In this document: piece after piece, positions 1 to 6,728 of the stretch
How positions within the stretch are numbered: position 1 is the stretch's first letter
Layout of the letters: every line of letters starts with the position of its first letter
Assembly (NCBI GenBank): GCA_964576765.1
Contig: CAZNWH010000047.1
Location: 1 to 17,067 of the forward strand
Direction of reading: 5' to 3'
Source: Hellea sp964576765
Lineage (GTDB): Bacteria; Pseudomonadota; Alphaproteobacteria; Caulobacterales; Maricaulaceae
Length of the DNA: 17,067 bases
The notes under the pieces: generated by a model
What the model was told of the DNA's origin: nothing
What the model saw: only the letters and a program-made list of their open reading frames with translations
The model's database searches: none
Position numbers and translations under genes: made by a program

Positions 1-25
1 TGTGTCTTTTGAACACGGCTCTGGC

Positions 26-267
26 TTAGGTTTGGAGCTTTTCAGCTTGGGCACGAAGTGGATCATGAAGTAGCGTGTTAGCTGCAATCCTAAATCGATC
101 AATTCTTCCCTTTTGTATAAAGTCAAATTTTTGGTCAGCATATGTGGGTTTTATCTTAACTTCACCCTTGGTAAGGACAGTTGCTTCTAACCCGTAATGC
201 GCTTCATAAATTCGGCAGAATGTTTTTACGACGCCTAGTTTTTTTGTGCCTGATTGAGTTCAGCCAT
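26..267 (-). pseudogene. Short hypothetical ORF, apparently frameshifted
   Basis: I do not recognise this gene. An ATG at 265-267 lies 2 bases after the stop of the neighbouring GMC remnant and reads MAELNQAQKN before a TAG. One frame over, after a run of seven A (seven T on the + strand, 239-245), an open frame of about 69 codons continues to a TAA at 26-28, and this part has no ATG, GTG or TTG of its own. Adding one base to the A run would join the two parts into an 80-residue protein starting MAELNQAQKKLGVVKTFCRI, rich in charged residues, with no signal peptide or membrane segment visible. It could be a real small gene with a slippage site, a sequencing error in a homopolymer, or a decayed gene like its neighbour. 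The frame reading is direct observation; the joined protein is inference. Confidence 0.4.
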
Positions 268-269
268 GA

Positions 270-559
270 TTAGGCTCTTTCTGTTTTTCTGATCATATCG
301 GCCGCCTTTTCGGCGATCATTATTGTGGGGGCATTTGTATTACCGCTGATGACCTGAGGTATAATGGATGCATCTATCCTCATAAATTCTCAATACCTCT
401 TACATGCAGCTCTGTGTCGACGACCGAAGCTTCATCAGAGCCCATTCGGCAAGTTCCCACAGCATGCTACACTGTATCGGCGTTATCCCGGATAACTTCG
501 ATTAAGTCCTCGTCTGACCTAGCTGAGCTGCCACCAATAATTACATAGTCAAACTTCAC
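270..559 (-). pseudogene. Remnant of a GMC-family FAD oxidoreductase, internally deleted
   Basis: Only the two ends of a GMC (choline/alcohol dehydrogenase type) oxidoreductase remain. A GTG at 557-559, preceded by GGAG (on the + strand, tctcc at 567-571), reads VKFDYVIIGGSSA, the N-terminal FAD-binding dinucleotide motif. Around 515-525 it passes directly into the family's C-terminal region: SDEDLIEVIRDNADTV, an in-frame TAG (467-469), then HAVGTCRMGSDEASVVDTEL. A frameshift near 384-386 follows, and the last piece reads RIDASIIPQVISGNTNAPT and AEKAADMIRK to a TAA at 270-272. Intact family members have roughly 500-560 residues; about 95 codons remain here, so some 400-450 are missing. It starts 18 bases after the stop of the thiolase-like/crotonase gene, so it was probably the next gene of that operon. 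Family identity is firm from the C-terminal motif; the ancestral substrate cannot be told. Confidence 0.88.
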
Positions 560-577
560 TATGTCGTCTCCATTAGT

Positions 578-2926
578 TTACCTGTTTTTCCATTTTGGTT
601 TTTGTTTCGTTAAAAATGCCATCAATCCAATTTGCAAATCTTCGGACGCCGCAAATTTCAGAATTGCATTTGATTGTCCGGCCATAGCATCAACTGGGTC
701 GACGGCATCCGTGCCTTCATACATCATTTCAAGGGAAGCAGAGATAGCTGACGGGCTGACAGCGCAAATTGCCTCTGCGACTTCGCGCGCTTTGTTCAGT
801 GCGTTTCCAGCTTTTGTTTTATGATTAACCAAACCATGATGAATGGCTTCATCAATTTCCATCGCTCTACCCGTCAGTATCATTTCCTTGGCGATATGAT
901 GTGGTATGGCTTTTGGAAGGCGGAACAGCCCGGTAGCGGCTGCAATTAATCCTGACTTAACTTCCGGTAGGGCAAATTTGGCTGTGTCATCAGCGACGAT
1001 CACATCGCAGGACAAGGCGATTTCAAGACCCCCGCCAAAGGCATATCCATTGACGGCAGCAATAACCGGTTTAAAACGCTTCTTGCGGTTTGTAAGACCG
1101 CCAAACCCTGTTTCCGGAACCCAGATTGGTTTTCCCGTAGCAGAATATTTAAGATCATTGCCCGAACAAAAGGATTTGCCGCCTGCTCCTGTTAGAATAG
1201 CCACCCAGAGTGAGCGGTCTTTTTCATAGAGATTGAAAATATGTTCCAGCTCATAATTTGCTTCGGGTGTGAGGCTGTTTCTTGAATCTGGCCGGTTAAT
1301 CGTAATTTCCAAGATTGGTCCGTTCTTATAGACCGCTACATATTCAAACTTTCCATCAAGTGTTTTTGGAAGTGGCGGCTCCAAAGCAGCCGTTTTGACT
1401 TCATCAAATGTAAACCGATTTCCAGGCCCTTTACTCGTGACAAAGACCTCGCCGCCTACAGGGTCAGATGCAAGTAGCTCTTGAATAGTTTTCTTATCCG
1501 CACGATCTGTTGAGCCTAAAAAGCGACGACCATCCTCAAGGCGTCCAACGATAAACCCACGCTTGGGGCCTTTTCGGCCGAATTCGACAGAGAAGGTTTC
1601 AATAATAGCCCGTCCATCGGCATAGTCTGCGATGATAGGGCTGTTCTGGGTATTGACTTGTTTTTCCAGTGCAGCCTTATTGGCTTGCCTAAACCCTTGC
1701 TCCGGAGCTTTGGTGCCATAAATACCAATCGCGTGTTTGGACAGGAAACCACCATTGGCTCCCACGAGGCCATAGCCCTTTCCACTCGCACGAAGTTTAT
1801 CGACAACATTGACAATGCCGTGCATGGAATAGTTGTTACCTGGGCCGCCAAAGAAGGGAAGGCCTCCTGTAACGGTCAAGCCTCGAGGATCATCAGGCTC
1901 AATTTCCAAAACCTCGCAAGCTGCAAAAACAGCTATTGGAAAACAACTGTACAAATCCATATAGCTGATATCGGACATAGAAAGTCCTGCCGTTTTGAAA
2001 ACAGCTTCATAAGCGGCTTTCATCGCAATGGAGGTTCGTAGATTTTCGCGATACGGAATTGTTTTATCCGTACTTTCGCTGCCTGCTACAGGAAAAATAA
2101 ATTTCTCAGGTGAAACCCCTAATTCAAGCGCTTTGCTTTCACTCATCAGAATGATTGAAGCGCCTAGATTGACCCCATCTTTGGCAACCATCGCACGGGT
2201 ATAAATGTCTGTAACGGCATTATTGGATTTCGAAAGTTCCGAGATTTCAGCCGCGCTATATTCCTGTTTGAACATTGCATTGGGATGTTTGGTGGCGACT
2301 TGGGAGAAATGTGCAAATAAAGCGCCGCAATCTTTAGCATAATCAACTTGGGATTTTCCTAGCTCTGCGCGGCGGGCATTTTCAAAAAGGGAATACATCG
2401 CAGGAATGTTCAGAAGCTCATTATACATTTGAGAAATATCTACAGTCACATAACCGTCGGGGCCCTGATCATGCATTTGGCCAGCAATATCATTTCGCCA
2501 ATCCGTTTTTATTCCAGATTTTTTAAGCGCTTTCTGATTGGCTACCGCTTCTGCACCAACGATAAGCACAGCCTCTTTTTCACCTTTTCTAATTTCTGCA
2601 GAAAATTGATTTATCAGAGCTTGCGGTGTGTGCCCGCTAACACGGGAATAAATTGCGTTTTCAGGATTTATACCCAAATGATGGGCGACGGATCTCGGGT
2701 AATTATCGGGATCTCCAAATGGACTCTTCAGGGTAGCGCCTGAGTCTGAGGTTGTTCGGATAACAGCAATTGTGTCCACGACATCCTTTAACTCTTGTTT
2801 TCCCGCATCATTCAAAGCTTTTAACGCAGCAGCAACCATTAACTCTAATGGTGAAGACGCAGTTTCTAGATCTTCTGGAACTTGCTCAACGACTTCTCCC
2901 ACACCGACTATGACAATATTATTCAT
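578..2926 (-). CDS. Thiolase-like (TLP1-type) protein fused to enoyl-CoA hydratase
   Basis: A 782-residue two-enzyme fusion, probably cytosolic and acting on acyl-CoA. Residues 1-415 have a thiolase fold of the SCP2-thiolase/TLP1 type. Residues about 425-510 match the extra C-terminal beta-barrel domain of TLP1 proteins. Residues about 525-780 are a crotonase: oxyanion-hole segments SFCSGNDL (585-592) and YAFGGGLEIAL (628-638), and the two usual catalytic glutamates E635 and E655. The thiolase half lacks the nucleophilic cysteine (YSRVSGHTPQ at 93-102), has YSCF (326-329) where SCP2 thiolases have HDCF, and has GANGG (389-393) where the second cysteine is expected, so thiolysis is doubtful; a characterised mycobacterial TLP1 is reported to be inactive as a thiolase. 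I chose the ATG at 2926; an upstream in-frame GTG (2968) would add 14 residues that do not resemble the family's start. Likely role: fatty acid, sterol or other CoA-ester degradation. Exact substrate unknown. Confidence 0.85.
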   Translation of the reverse strand: MNNIVIVGVGEVVEQVPEDLETASSPLELMVAAALKALNDAGKQELKDVVDTIAVIRTTSDSGATLKSPFGDPDNYPRSVAHHLGINPENAIYSRVSGHTPQALINQFSAEIRKGEKEAVLIVGAEAVANQKALKKSGIKTDWRNDIAGQMHDQGPDGYVTVDISQMYNELLNIPAMYSLFENARRAELGKSQVDYAKDCGALFAHFSQVATKHPNAMFKQEYSAAEISELSKSNNAVTDIYTRAMVAKDGVNLGASIILMSESKALELGVSPEKFIFPVAGSESTDKTIPYRENLRTSIAMKAAYEAVFKTAGLSMSDISYMDLYSCFPIAVFAACEVLEIEPDDPRGLTVTGGLPFFGGPGNNYSMHGIVNVVDKLRASGKGYGLVGANGGFLSKHAIGIYGTKAPEQGFRQANKAALEKQVNTQNSPIIADYADGRAIIETFSVEFGRKGPKRGFIVGRLEDGRRFLGSTDRADKKTIQELLASDPVGGEVFVTSKGPGNRFTFDEVKTAALEPPLPKTLDGKFEYVAVYKNGPILEITINRPDSRNSLTPEANYELEHIFNLYEKDRSLWVAILTGAGGKSFCSGNDLKYSATGKPIWVPETGFGGLTNRKKRFKPVIAAVNGYAFGGGLEIALSCDVIVADDTAKFALPEVKSGLIAAATGLFRLPKAIPHHIAKEMILTGRAMEIDEAIHHGLVNHKTKAGNALNKAREVAEAICAVSPSAISASLEMMYEGTDAVDPVDAMAGQSNAILKFAASEDLQIGLMAFLTKQKPKWKNR

Positions 2927-3022
2927 ATATTTTAATTCCAAATGATCTTCTGTGGCGCTTGATGCCACTCCAGATATAAACTCAGCAGAGGACTTTATCC
3001 TAGAACTAAAGCCTCTGATGAA

Positions 3023-3033
3023 GACCTAAGGTC
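3023..3033. promoter_or_regulatory. Small inverted repeat upstream of the fusion gene
   Basis: GACCT-A-AGGTC, a perfect 5+1+5 inverted repeat about 97 bases upstream of the chosen start of the thiolase-like/crotonase gene. It could be an operator for a dimeric repressor. It also shares the string ACCTAAG...GTCA with the larger palindrome at 3067-3109, so it may instead be a shortened relative of that element. Function is inference. Confidence 0.3.
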
Positions 3034-3066
3034 ATTTTTAAGTGATAATAAAACCAACCAATTAAG

Positions 3067-3109
3067 TGACCTGCCCCTCTTAGGTGGTCCACCTAAGAGG
3101 GGCAGGTCA
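3067..3109. repeat. 43-base near-perfect palindrome
   Basis: Two 21-base arms, perfectly complementary, around one central base; the outer ends read TGACCTGCCCC and GGGGCAGGTCA and the centre GGTGG-T-CCACC. The 5'-TG...CA-3' outer ends and the TGACCTGCCCC string resemble terminal inverted repeats of IS3-family insertion sequences, so this could be two element ends lying back to back with the middle lost. No target-site duplication is visible (TAAG before, ATGG after). Neither strand has a T run after it, so it is a poor fit to an intrinsic terminator. The palindrome is direct observation; its origin is inference. Confidence 0.75.
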
Positions 3110-3578
3110 ATGGCTAATACCGCAAAGAGGGCTAGGTTCACATATCTAAATCAGAAGACAGAGGAATGATTCGGAGAGTACCGAAACGATTTTATAAGAG
3201 CGGCATAATGAACCACAGAACATTACGATAGCGGGGCTAGTTCAATGAACTCCGGTAAGTGGTAGTCTTGAGGATGTGAAGGATATGTGTGCGTTGTTTT
3301 CACAACATATACTCAGCCCAGTGAGTGCGGATTAAGTTTCTTTATTGTGAGGGATTACACCCAAAATATTTATGATTGTCGAAGAAGACATGATCGGCTC
3401 TTGTTTACCCCATGTGAAAACCAACGCATTTCAACATTCATTGACCAATGGCCCCTTTAAAAAAAGACATGGCAGAAATTGGAAAACAATATAGGTGCCT
3501 ATCGCAGCCTAGGACTAAATGCCGTCCCTATTCCGTGACGTGAAACCTTAATCTCTCTACAATTGCGGAACTATAATA

Positions 3579-3591
3579 TCGTTCTGAACGA
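3579..3591. other. 13-base palindrome just downstream of hflX
   Basis: TCGTTC-T-GAACGA lies 10 bases beyond the hflX stop codon. As RNA it would form only a short stem with almost no loop, and it is followed in the hflX direction by TATTATAG rather than a U run, so it is at best a weak transcription end signal. Confidence 0.3.
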
Positions 3592-3601
3592 CGTAAAAGT
3601 T

Positions 3602-4915
3602 CTAACTCACCAAATCGCGATGCCTAGCGCGTAACTTGCCAGCATCGGACTCAGATAAGCGAACATCCATTTCGCAAGTTCCATTTCGTTTCGTCGTTTC
3701 TTTTATGACATGTCCATTTTTATGAAGCCACGCTCGGACATCATATTTTTGCGGCGGGACATAAACATGAAGAATCTCATCCCCGGCTGTAAGAGCCGTT
3801 TCAATGCCCTGCGCCAGCGCCTTTAATCCCGTTATCTTATGACAGCTCATTGGAAATGCCGGTATTAAATCGACCAGCTCTTGTGACGCCTCTGCGCGTT
3901 CATCAATAATATCGATCTGGTTTTCAGCCAGCAGGTCGATCTTATTCCACACTTCAATAATGTCCTGACCATGTTCAGGTCCTGCTTTTATTTGATCTAG
4001 AACCAGCATAACCTCTTCACGTCTACGTTCGGTCAAGGGGTCAGATATATCGCGCACATGGATAAGCAAATCGGCTTCTTTGACCTCTTCTAATGTCGCG
4101 CGAAAAGCTTCGATTAAATCTGTCGGAAGATCAGAAATAAATCCTACCGTATCTGACAAAATGGCGGGCTGTCCACTGGGCAGAGTTAAAACACGGTGCG
4201 TTGTATCAAGTGTGGCGAAAAGCATGTCCTTGGCAAAAACGCCGCCTTCGGTCAGTAAATTAAACAGTGTGGATTTTCCTGCATTGGTATAGCCGACCAA
4301 AGCCGCAACACGCTCCGGTGCTCGCTTACGTTTCTGGCGCTGCAAACCGCGCGTACGGCGGACCTGTTCAAGTTCGCGTTTTAATTTGGCTATTTTGTCA
4401 TTTAAAACCCGGCGGTCACTTTCGATCTGGGTTTCACCAGGCCCCGCAACTGTTCCCGTGCCACCACGTTGCCGTTCCAAATGGGTCCAGGTTCTCACAA
4501 GGCGAGAGCGCTCATAGCCCAAACGAGCTAATTCAACTTGCAGCTTACCTTCTTTCGTCGCCGCCCGAAGGCCAAAAATTTCAAGAATGAGGCCCGTACG
4601 GTCAATAACTTTCGTTTTCCAGCTTCGTTCAAGGTTACGCTGTTGAACTGGTGTCAAGCTGGCATTGACAATGATGATGCTAACATCATGGGCCCTCGCC
4701 TCGGTTCCTATATTTTCAATTTGACCGGATCCGAAAAAATTGGAAACCTTAAGATCTCGAATAGGGACAATACGCGAAGCTACCGTATGAACACCTAAAG
4801 CTTTGGCTAAACCCGCAGCTTCTTCTAGATCGTAATCAGCATCACTTGACCGTGCATTCGCAAATCGCGGATGCAAGACTATCGCTTTTTCAAGGGGAGT
4901 ATCGCGTGTAATCAT
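3602..4915 (-). CDS. hflX: Ribosome-associated GTPase HflX
   Basis: HflX is a translational GTPase-family protein that binds the large ribosomal subunit and can split stalled or hibernating ribosomes, notably under heat stress. The 437-residue protein has the expected order: an N-terminal HflX domain with the glycine-rich FFGSGQIENIG (60-70), the linker with RGGTGTVAGPGETQIE (150-165) that marks the family, a basic coiled-coil stretch (about 166-200), then the G domain with G1 GYTNAGKST (208-216), G3 DTVG (255-258), G4 NKID (324-327) and G5 around SCHKITG (357-363), followed by a C-terminal domain. Length is normal. The ATG at 4915 is 15 bases after the hfq stop, so hfq and hflX are co-transcribed, as in many proteobacteria; the ribosome binding site ahead of it is weak. 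hflX looks like the last gene of the array. Confidence 0.97.
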   Translation of the reverse strand: MITRDTPLEKAIVLHPRFANARSSDADYDLEEAAGLAKALGVHTVASRIVPIRDLKVSNFFGSGQIENIGTEARAHDVSIIIVNASLTPVQQRNLERSWKTKVIDRTGLILEIFGLRAATKEGKLQVELARLGYERSRLVRTWTHLERQRGGTGTVAGPGETQIESDRRVLNDKIAKLKRELEQVRRTRGLQRQKRKRAPERVAALVGYTNAGKSTLFNLLTEGGVFAKDMLFATLDTTHRVLTLPSGQPAILSDTVGFISDLPTDLIEAFRATLEEVKEADLLIHVRDISDPLTERRREEVMLVLDQIKAGPEHGQDIIEVWNKIDLLAENQIDIIDERAEASQELVDLIPAFPMSCHKITGLKALAQGIETALTAGDEILHVYVPPQKYDVRAWLHKNGHVIKETTKRNGTCEMDVRLSESDAGKLRARHRDLVS

Positions 4916-4930
4916 AGACTAGTAAATAGC

Positions 4931-5173
4931 CTACTCCTCATCACTTTCCGCGTCAAACATTTGAACCGAGCCTGAGGGCATAATTGTCGATATTGCGTGC
5001 TTATAAACAAGTTGAATTTGACCTTCTCGGCGTAGAAGCACGCAAAAATTATCAAACCACGTCACAACGCCTTGTAATTTCACGCCATTGACCAGAAAAA
5101 TAGTCAGCGGCATTTTTGATTTTCGAACTGAATTTAGAAAAGTGTCTTGAAGATTTTGCTTTTTATCGGCCAT
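4931..5173 (-). CDS. hfq: RNA chaperone Hfq
   Basis: Hfq forms a hexameric Sm-like ring in the cytosol that pairs small RNAs with mRNAs. The 80-residue protein has the Sm1 segment (about residues 8-50) beginning QDTFLNSVRKSKMPLTIFLV, with the conserved Q8, and VNGVKLQGVVTWFDNFCVLL. The Sm2 signature is YKHAIST (the family's YKHAIS). The tail after the Sm core is short and acidic (DAESDEE), typical of alphaproteobacteria rather than the long tail of E. coli. The start is the ATG at 5171-5173, preceded by AAAGGACAG; a TTG at 5212 would add 13 residues and is not credible. In nitrogen-fixing alphaproteobacteria Hfq affects nif and ntr expression, and its gene sits next to ntr genes there too. 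A promoter candidate lies directly upstream. Confidence 0.98.
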   Translation of the reverse strand: MADKKQNLQDTFLNSVRKSKMPLTIFLVNGVKLQGVVTWFDNFCVLLRREGQIQLVYKHAISTIMPSGSVQMFDAESDEE

Positions 5174-5243
5174 CAGTCTGTCCTTTTGTTTTAAGCGATT
5201 CGTTGATCGCAACCCACCGTGAACTCTTCATAATACCCCACTA

Positions 5244-5271
5244 AATCTATGCAAGCTTAATAGTCAGTCAA
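5244..5271 (-). promoter_or_regulatory. Candidate sigma70-type promoter for hfq-hflX
   Basis: On the minus strand TTGACT (5266-5271) and TAGATT (5244-5249) are separated by 16 bases, close to the TTGACA/TATAAT consensus. It sits in the 106-base gap between the trkH stop and the hfq start and would give a leader of about 60 nucleotides. The gap is the largest between ntrX and hflX, which supports separate transcription of hfq. The motif is seen; activity is inference. Confidence 0.5.
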
Positions 5272-5279
5272 AATTCCGT

Positions 5280-6728
5280 TTATCGTTGCCAAAAAGAGGG
5301 AATAAAAAGGATTAGAACGGCAAGAACCTCAACACGCCCGATAAGCATAAACGCCGCAGATATCATTTTTTGCAAATTGTTGAAATCCGCATAGCTTATC
5401 CCGCTCTCCGGCAAGGTTGCTGCTAATAACGGCCCCATATTGGACAAAGACGCGGCCCCCGTCACAACAGCATCTTCAAAACTAAGCCCCGTGGCACCTA
5501 AGGCTAAAATTGATAGGCCGTAAAATAAGGTATATCCGAAAAAATACATCCAGACCGACAAAAAAGCCCGATCAGGAATTTGCCGCCCTTTAAAGGTAAC
5601 AGGAATAAGTCTGGACGGATGGGTTAAACGCCCAAGATCCGTTGAGAGATGCCTGAATAAAAGTAAAAGACGGATGATTTTAACCCCCCCCGCGGTTGAT
5701 AGAGCCGATCCTCCGACAAGAGCCACAGAAATCAGAAGAACTGAAGGCACCATTTCAAGCCCTATCACCTCATAGTCAAAACCAGCCGTACTGACAAAAA
5801 ATATGCTTTCAATGAATAGAGTATAAGCTTGAGCGGGTCCTACCATTATTAACCCAGCCAATAACAAGCTGCCGATAAGCACGAAAAGTCCCCGGCTCTC
5901 AAAATTACGAAAAATATCGAAAAAGTTCCGCCATCGCCTAAATCTTAAAAAATCCCACAAGATAGACACATTCATAGCCCCCATAAGCGTAAATATAGCC
6001 AAGAAGAAAACCCCAACACGTCCTACATAATTACTCAACCCACCAGATTGGGGCGTTAATCCCCCTGTCGATACGCCGCTTAAAGACAGACAAAGAGCTA
6101 TAAAAATATCTGTCCCTGATACAATCAAAGCTAAAAAACAAATTCCCGCCAGAACGGCATAAACCGAAGCAATCACTCGCCCAATAGATTTTAAACGAGA
6201 GAGCAATTCCTCTTTATCCAATGTAAATAACATAGATCGGTGAACCCCTGTTCCCGATAAATTCAAGGCGGCCAATATAACAACAGCAAACGTAGCGACA
6301 CTAACGCCGCCAAACCATTGGATAAGCGAACGCCAAAGTAAAAGCGCTTGCGGAACTTCATCCGGATTTATGGCGCTTGCGCCAGTTGTTGTAAAAGCTG
6401 AAACCGCTTCAAAATAGGCGGAAGAAAAATCAGGAACGGCTTGCAGAGCAATATAGGGCAAAGCCATAATGCCCGGCATAATAACCCAGAACAGTAGCAA
6501 AAAAAGTAGAGCATCGGCGCTCGTCTCTTTCGACGACGCATTAGATGTATTATATGTCGTTGCGACAAAAATCACCCCCAAAACACCAACTGAGAGCGTG
6601 ATAACTGATAAAGATATAGCCGTGGGTGCATCTAGCATCAAAAGAGCGAAAATTGCAGTCACTGCCATTAAGTACGCGCAAATAATGAAACTATTCCCAA
6701 GCCAGCGAATAATACGCATTAAAGCCAT
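5280..6728 (-). CDS. trkH: Trk potassium uptake membrane protein TrkH
   Basis: TrkH is the inner-membrane pore subunit of the Trk K+ uptake system and pairs with cytosolic TrkA. The 482-residue protein is mostly hydrophobic helices, with the four pore-loop repeats of the family: TTTGAS (113-118), GVSTGGLTPQ (218-227), STAGFD (313-318) and SLSNMGP (427-433), each carrying the filter glycine. The C-terminus, GRVEVLAVLILFIPSFW (464-480), matches the family ending. Its ATG (6726-6728) directly abuts the trkA TAA with no spacer, so translation is probably coupled; another ATG lies three codons later. Length is typical of TrkH. Distinguishing TrkH from the related KtrB/TrkG rests on length and on pairing with a double-domain TrkA, which favours TrkH. 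Confidence 0.95.
   Translation of the reverse strand: MALMRIIRWLGNSFIICAYLMAVTAIFALLMLDAPTAISLSVITLSVGVLGVIFVATTYNTSNASSKETSADALLFLLLFWVIMPGIMALPYIALQAVPDFSSAYFEAVSAFTTTGASAINPDEVPQALLLWRSLIQWFGGVSVATFAVVILAALNLSGTGVHRSMLFTLDKEELLSRLKSIGRVIASVYAVLAGICFLALIVSGTDIFIALCLSLSGVSTGGLTPQSGGLSNYVGRVGVFFLAIFTLMGAMNVSILWDFLRFRRWRNFFDIFRNFESRGLFVLIGSLLLAGLIMVGPAQAYTLFIESIFFVSTAGFDYEVIGLEMVPSVLLISVALVGGSALSTAGGVKIIRLLLLFRHLSTDLGRLTHPSRLIPVTFKGRQIPDRAFLSVWMYFFGYTLFYGLSILALGATGLSFEDAVVTGAASLSNMGPLLAATLPESGISYADFNNLQKMISAAFMLIGRVEVLAVLILFIPSFWQR

Larger units (their letters stand above)
2927..3601. other. Long intergenic stretch, no recognised gene
   Basis: About 675 bases between the end of hflX and the thiolase-like/crotonase gene. 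Read on both strands it holds only short frames, such as a 40-codon ATG frame starting near 3371 on the + strand, none with a motif I recognise. It contains an 11-base inverted repeat (3023-3033), a 43-base palindrome (3067-3109) and a 13-base palindrome (3579-3591) just after hflX. The promoter of the thiolase-like gene should lie in its left part, but I see no convincing -35/-10 pair. Scattered stops in every frame suit either plain intergenic DNA or long-decayed genes. Confidence 0.6.

Noticed and set aside
1516..1851. Possible gene in a shifted frame inside the thiolase-like region
   Set aside because: It lies wholly within a well-supported coding frame, has no motif and low-plausibility composition; it is a shadow frame.
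3067..3109. Intrinsic terminator
   Set aside because: The stem is strong, but there is no T run after it on either strand, the loop is a single base, and it lies almost 500 bases past the hflX stop.
3371..3493. 40-codon plus-strand ATG frame in the long intergenic region
   Set aside because: No ribosome binding site, no motif and no support from neighbours; length is within chance.
4267..4798. Plus-strand frames opposite hflX
   Set aside because: They are antisense to conserved HflX motifs and show no recognisable protein features.
5174..5212. Longer Hfq start at a TTG
   Set aside because: The family begins with the short segment MADKKQNLQD, and the ATG at 5173 has a good ribosome binding site.
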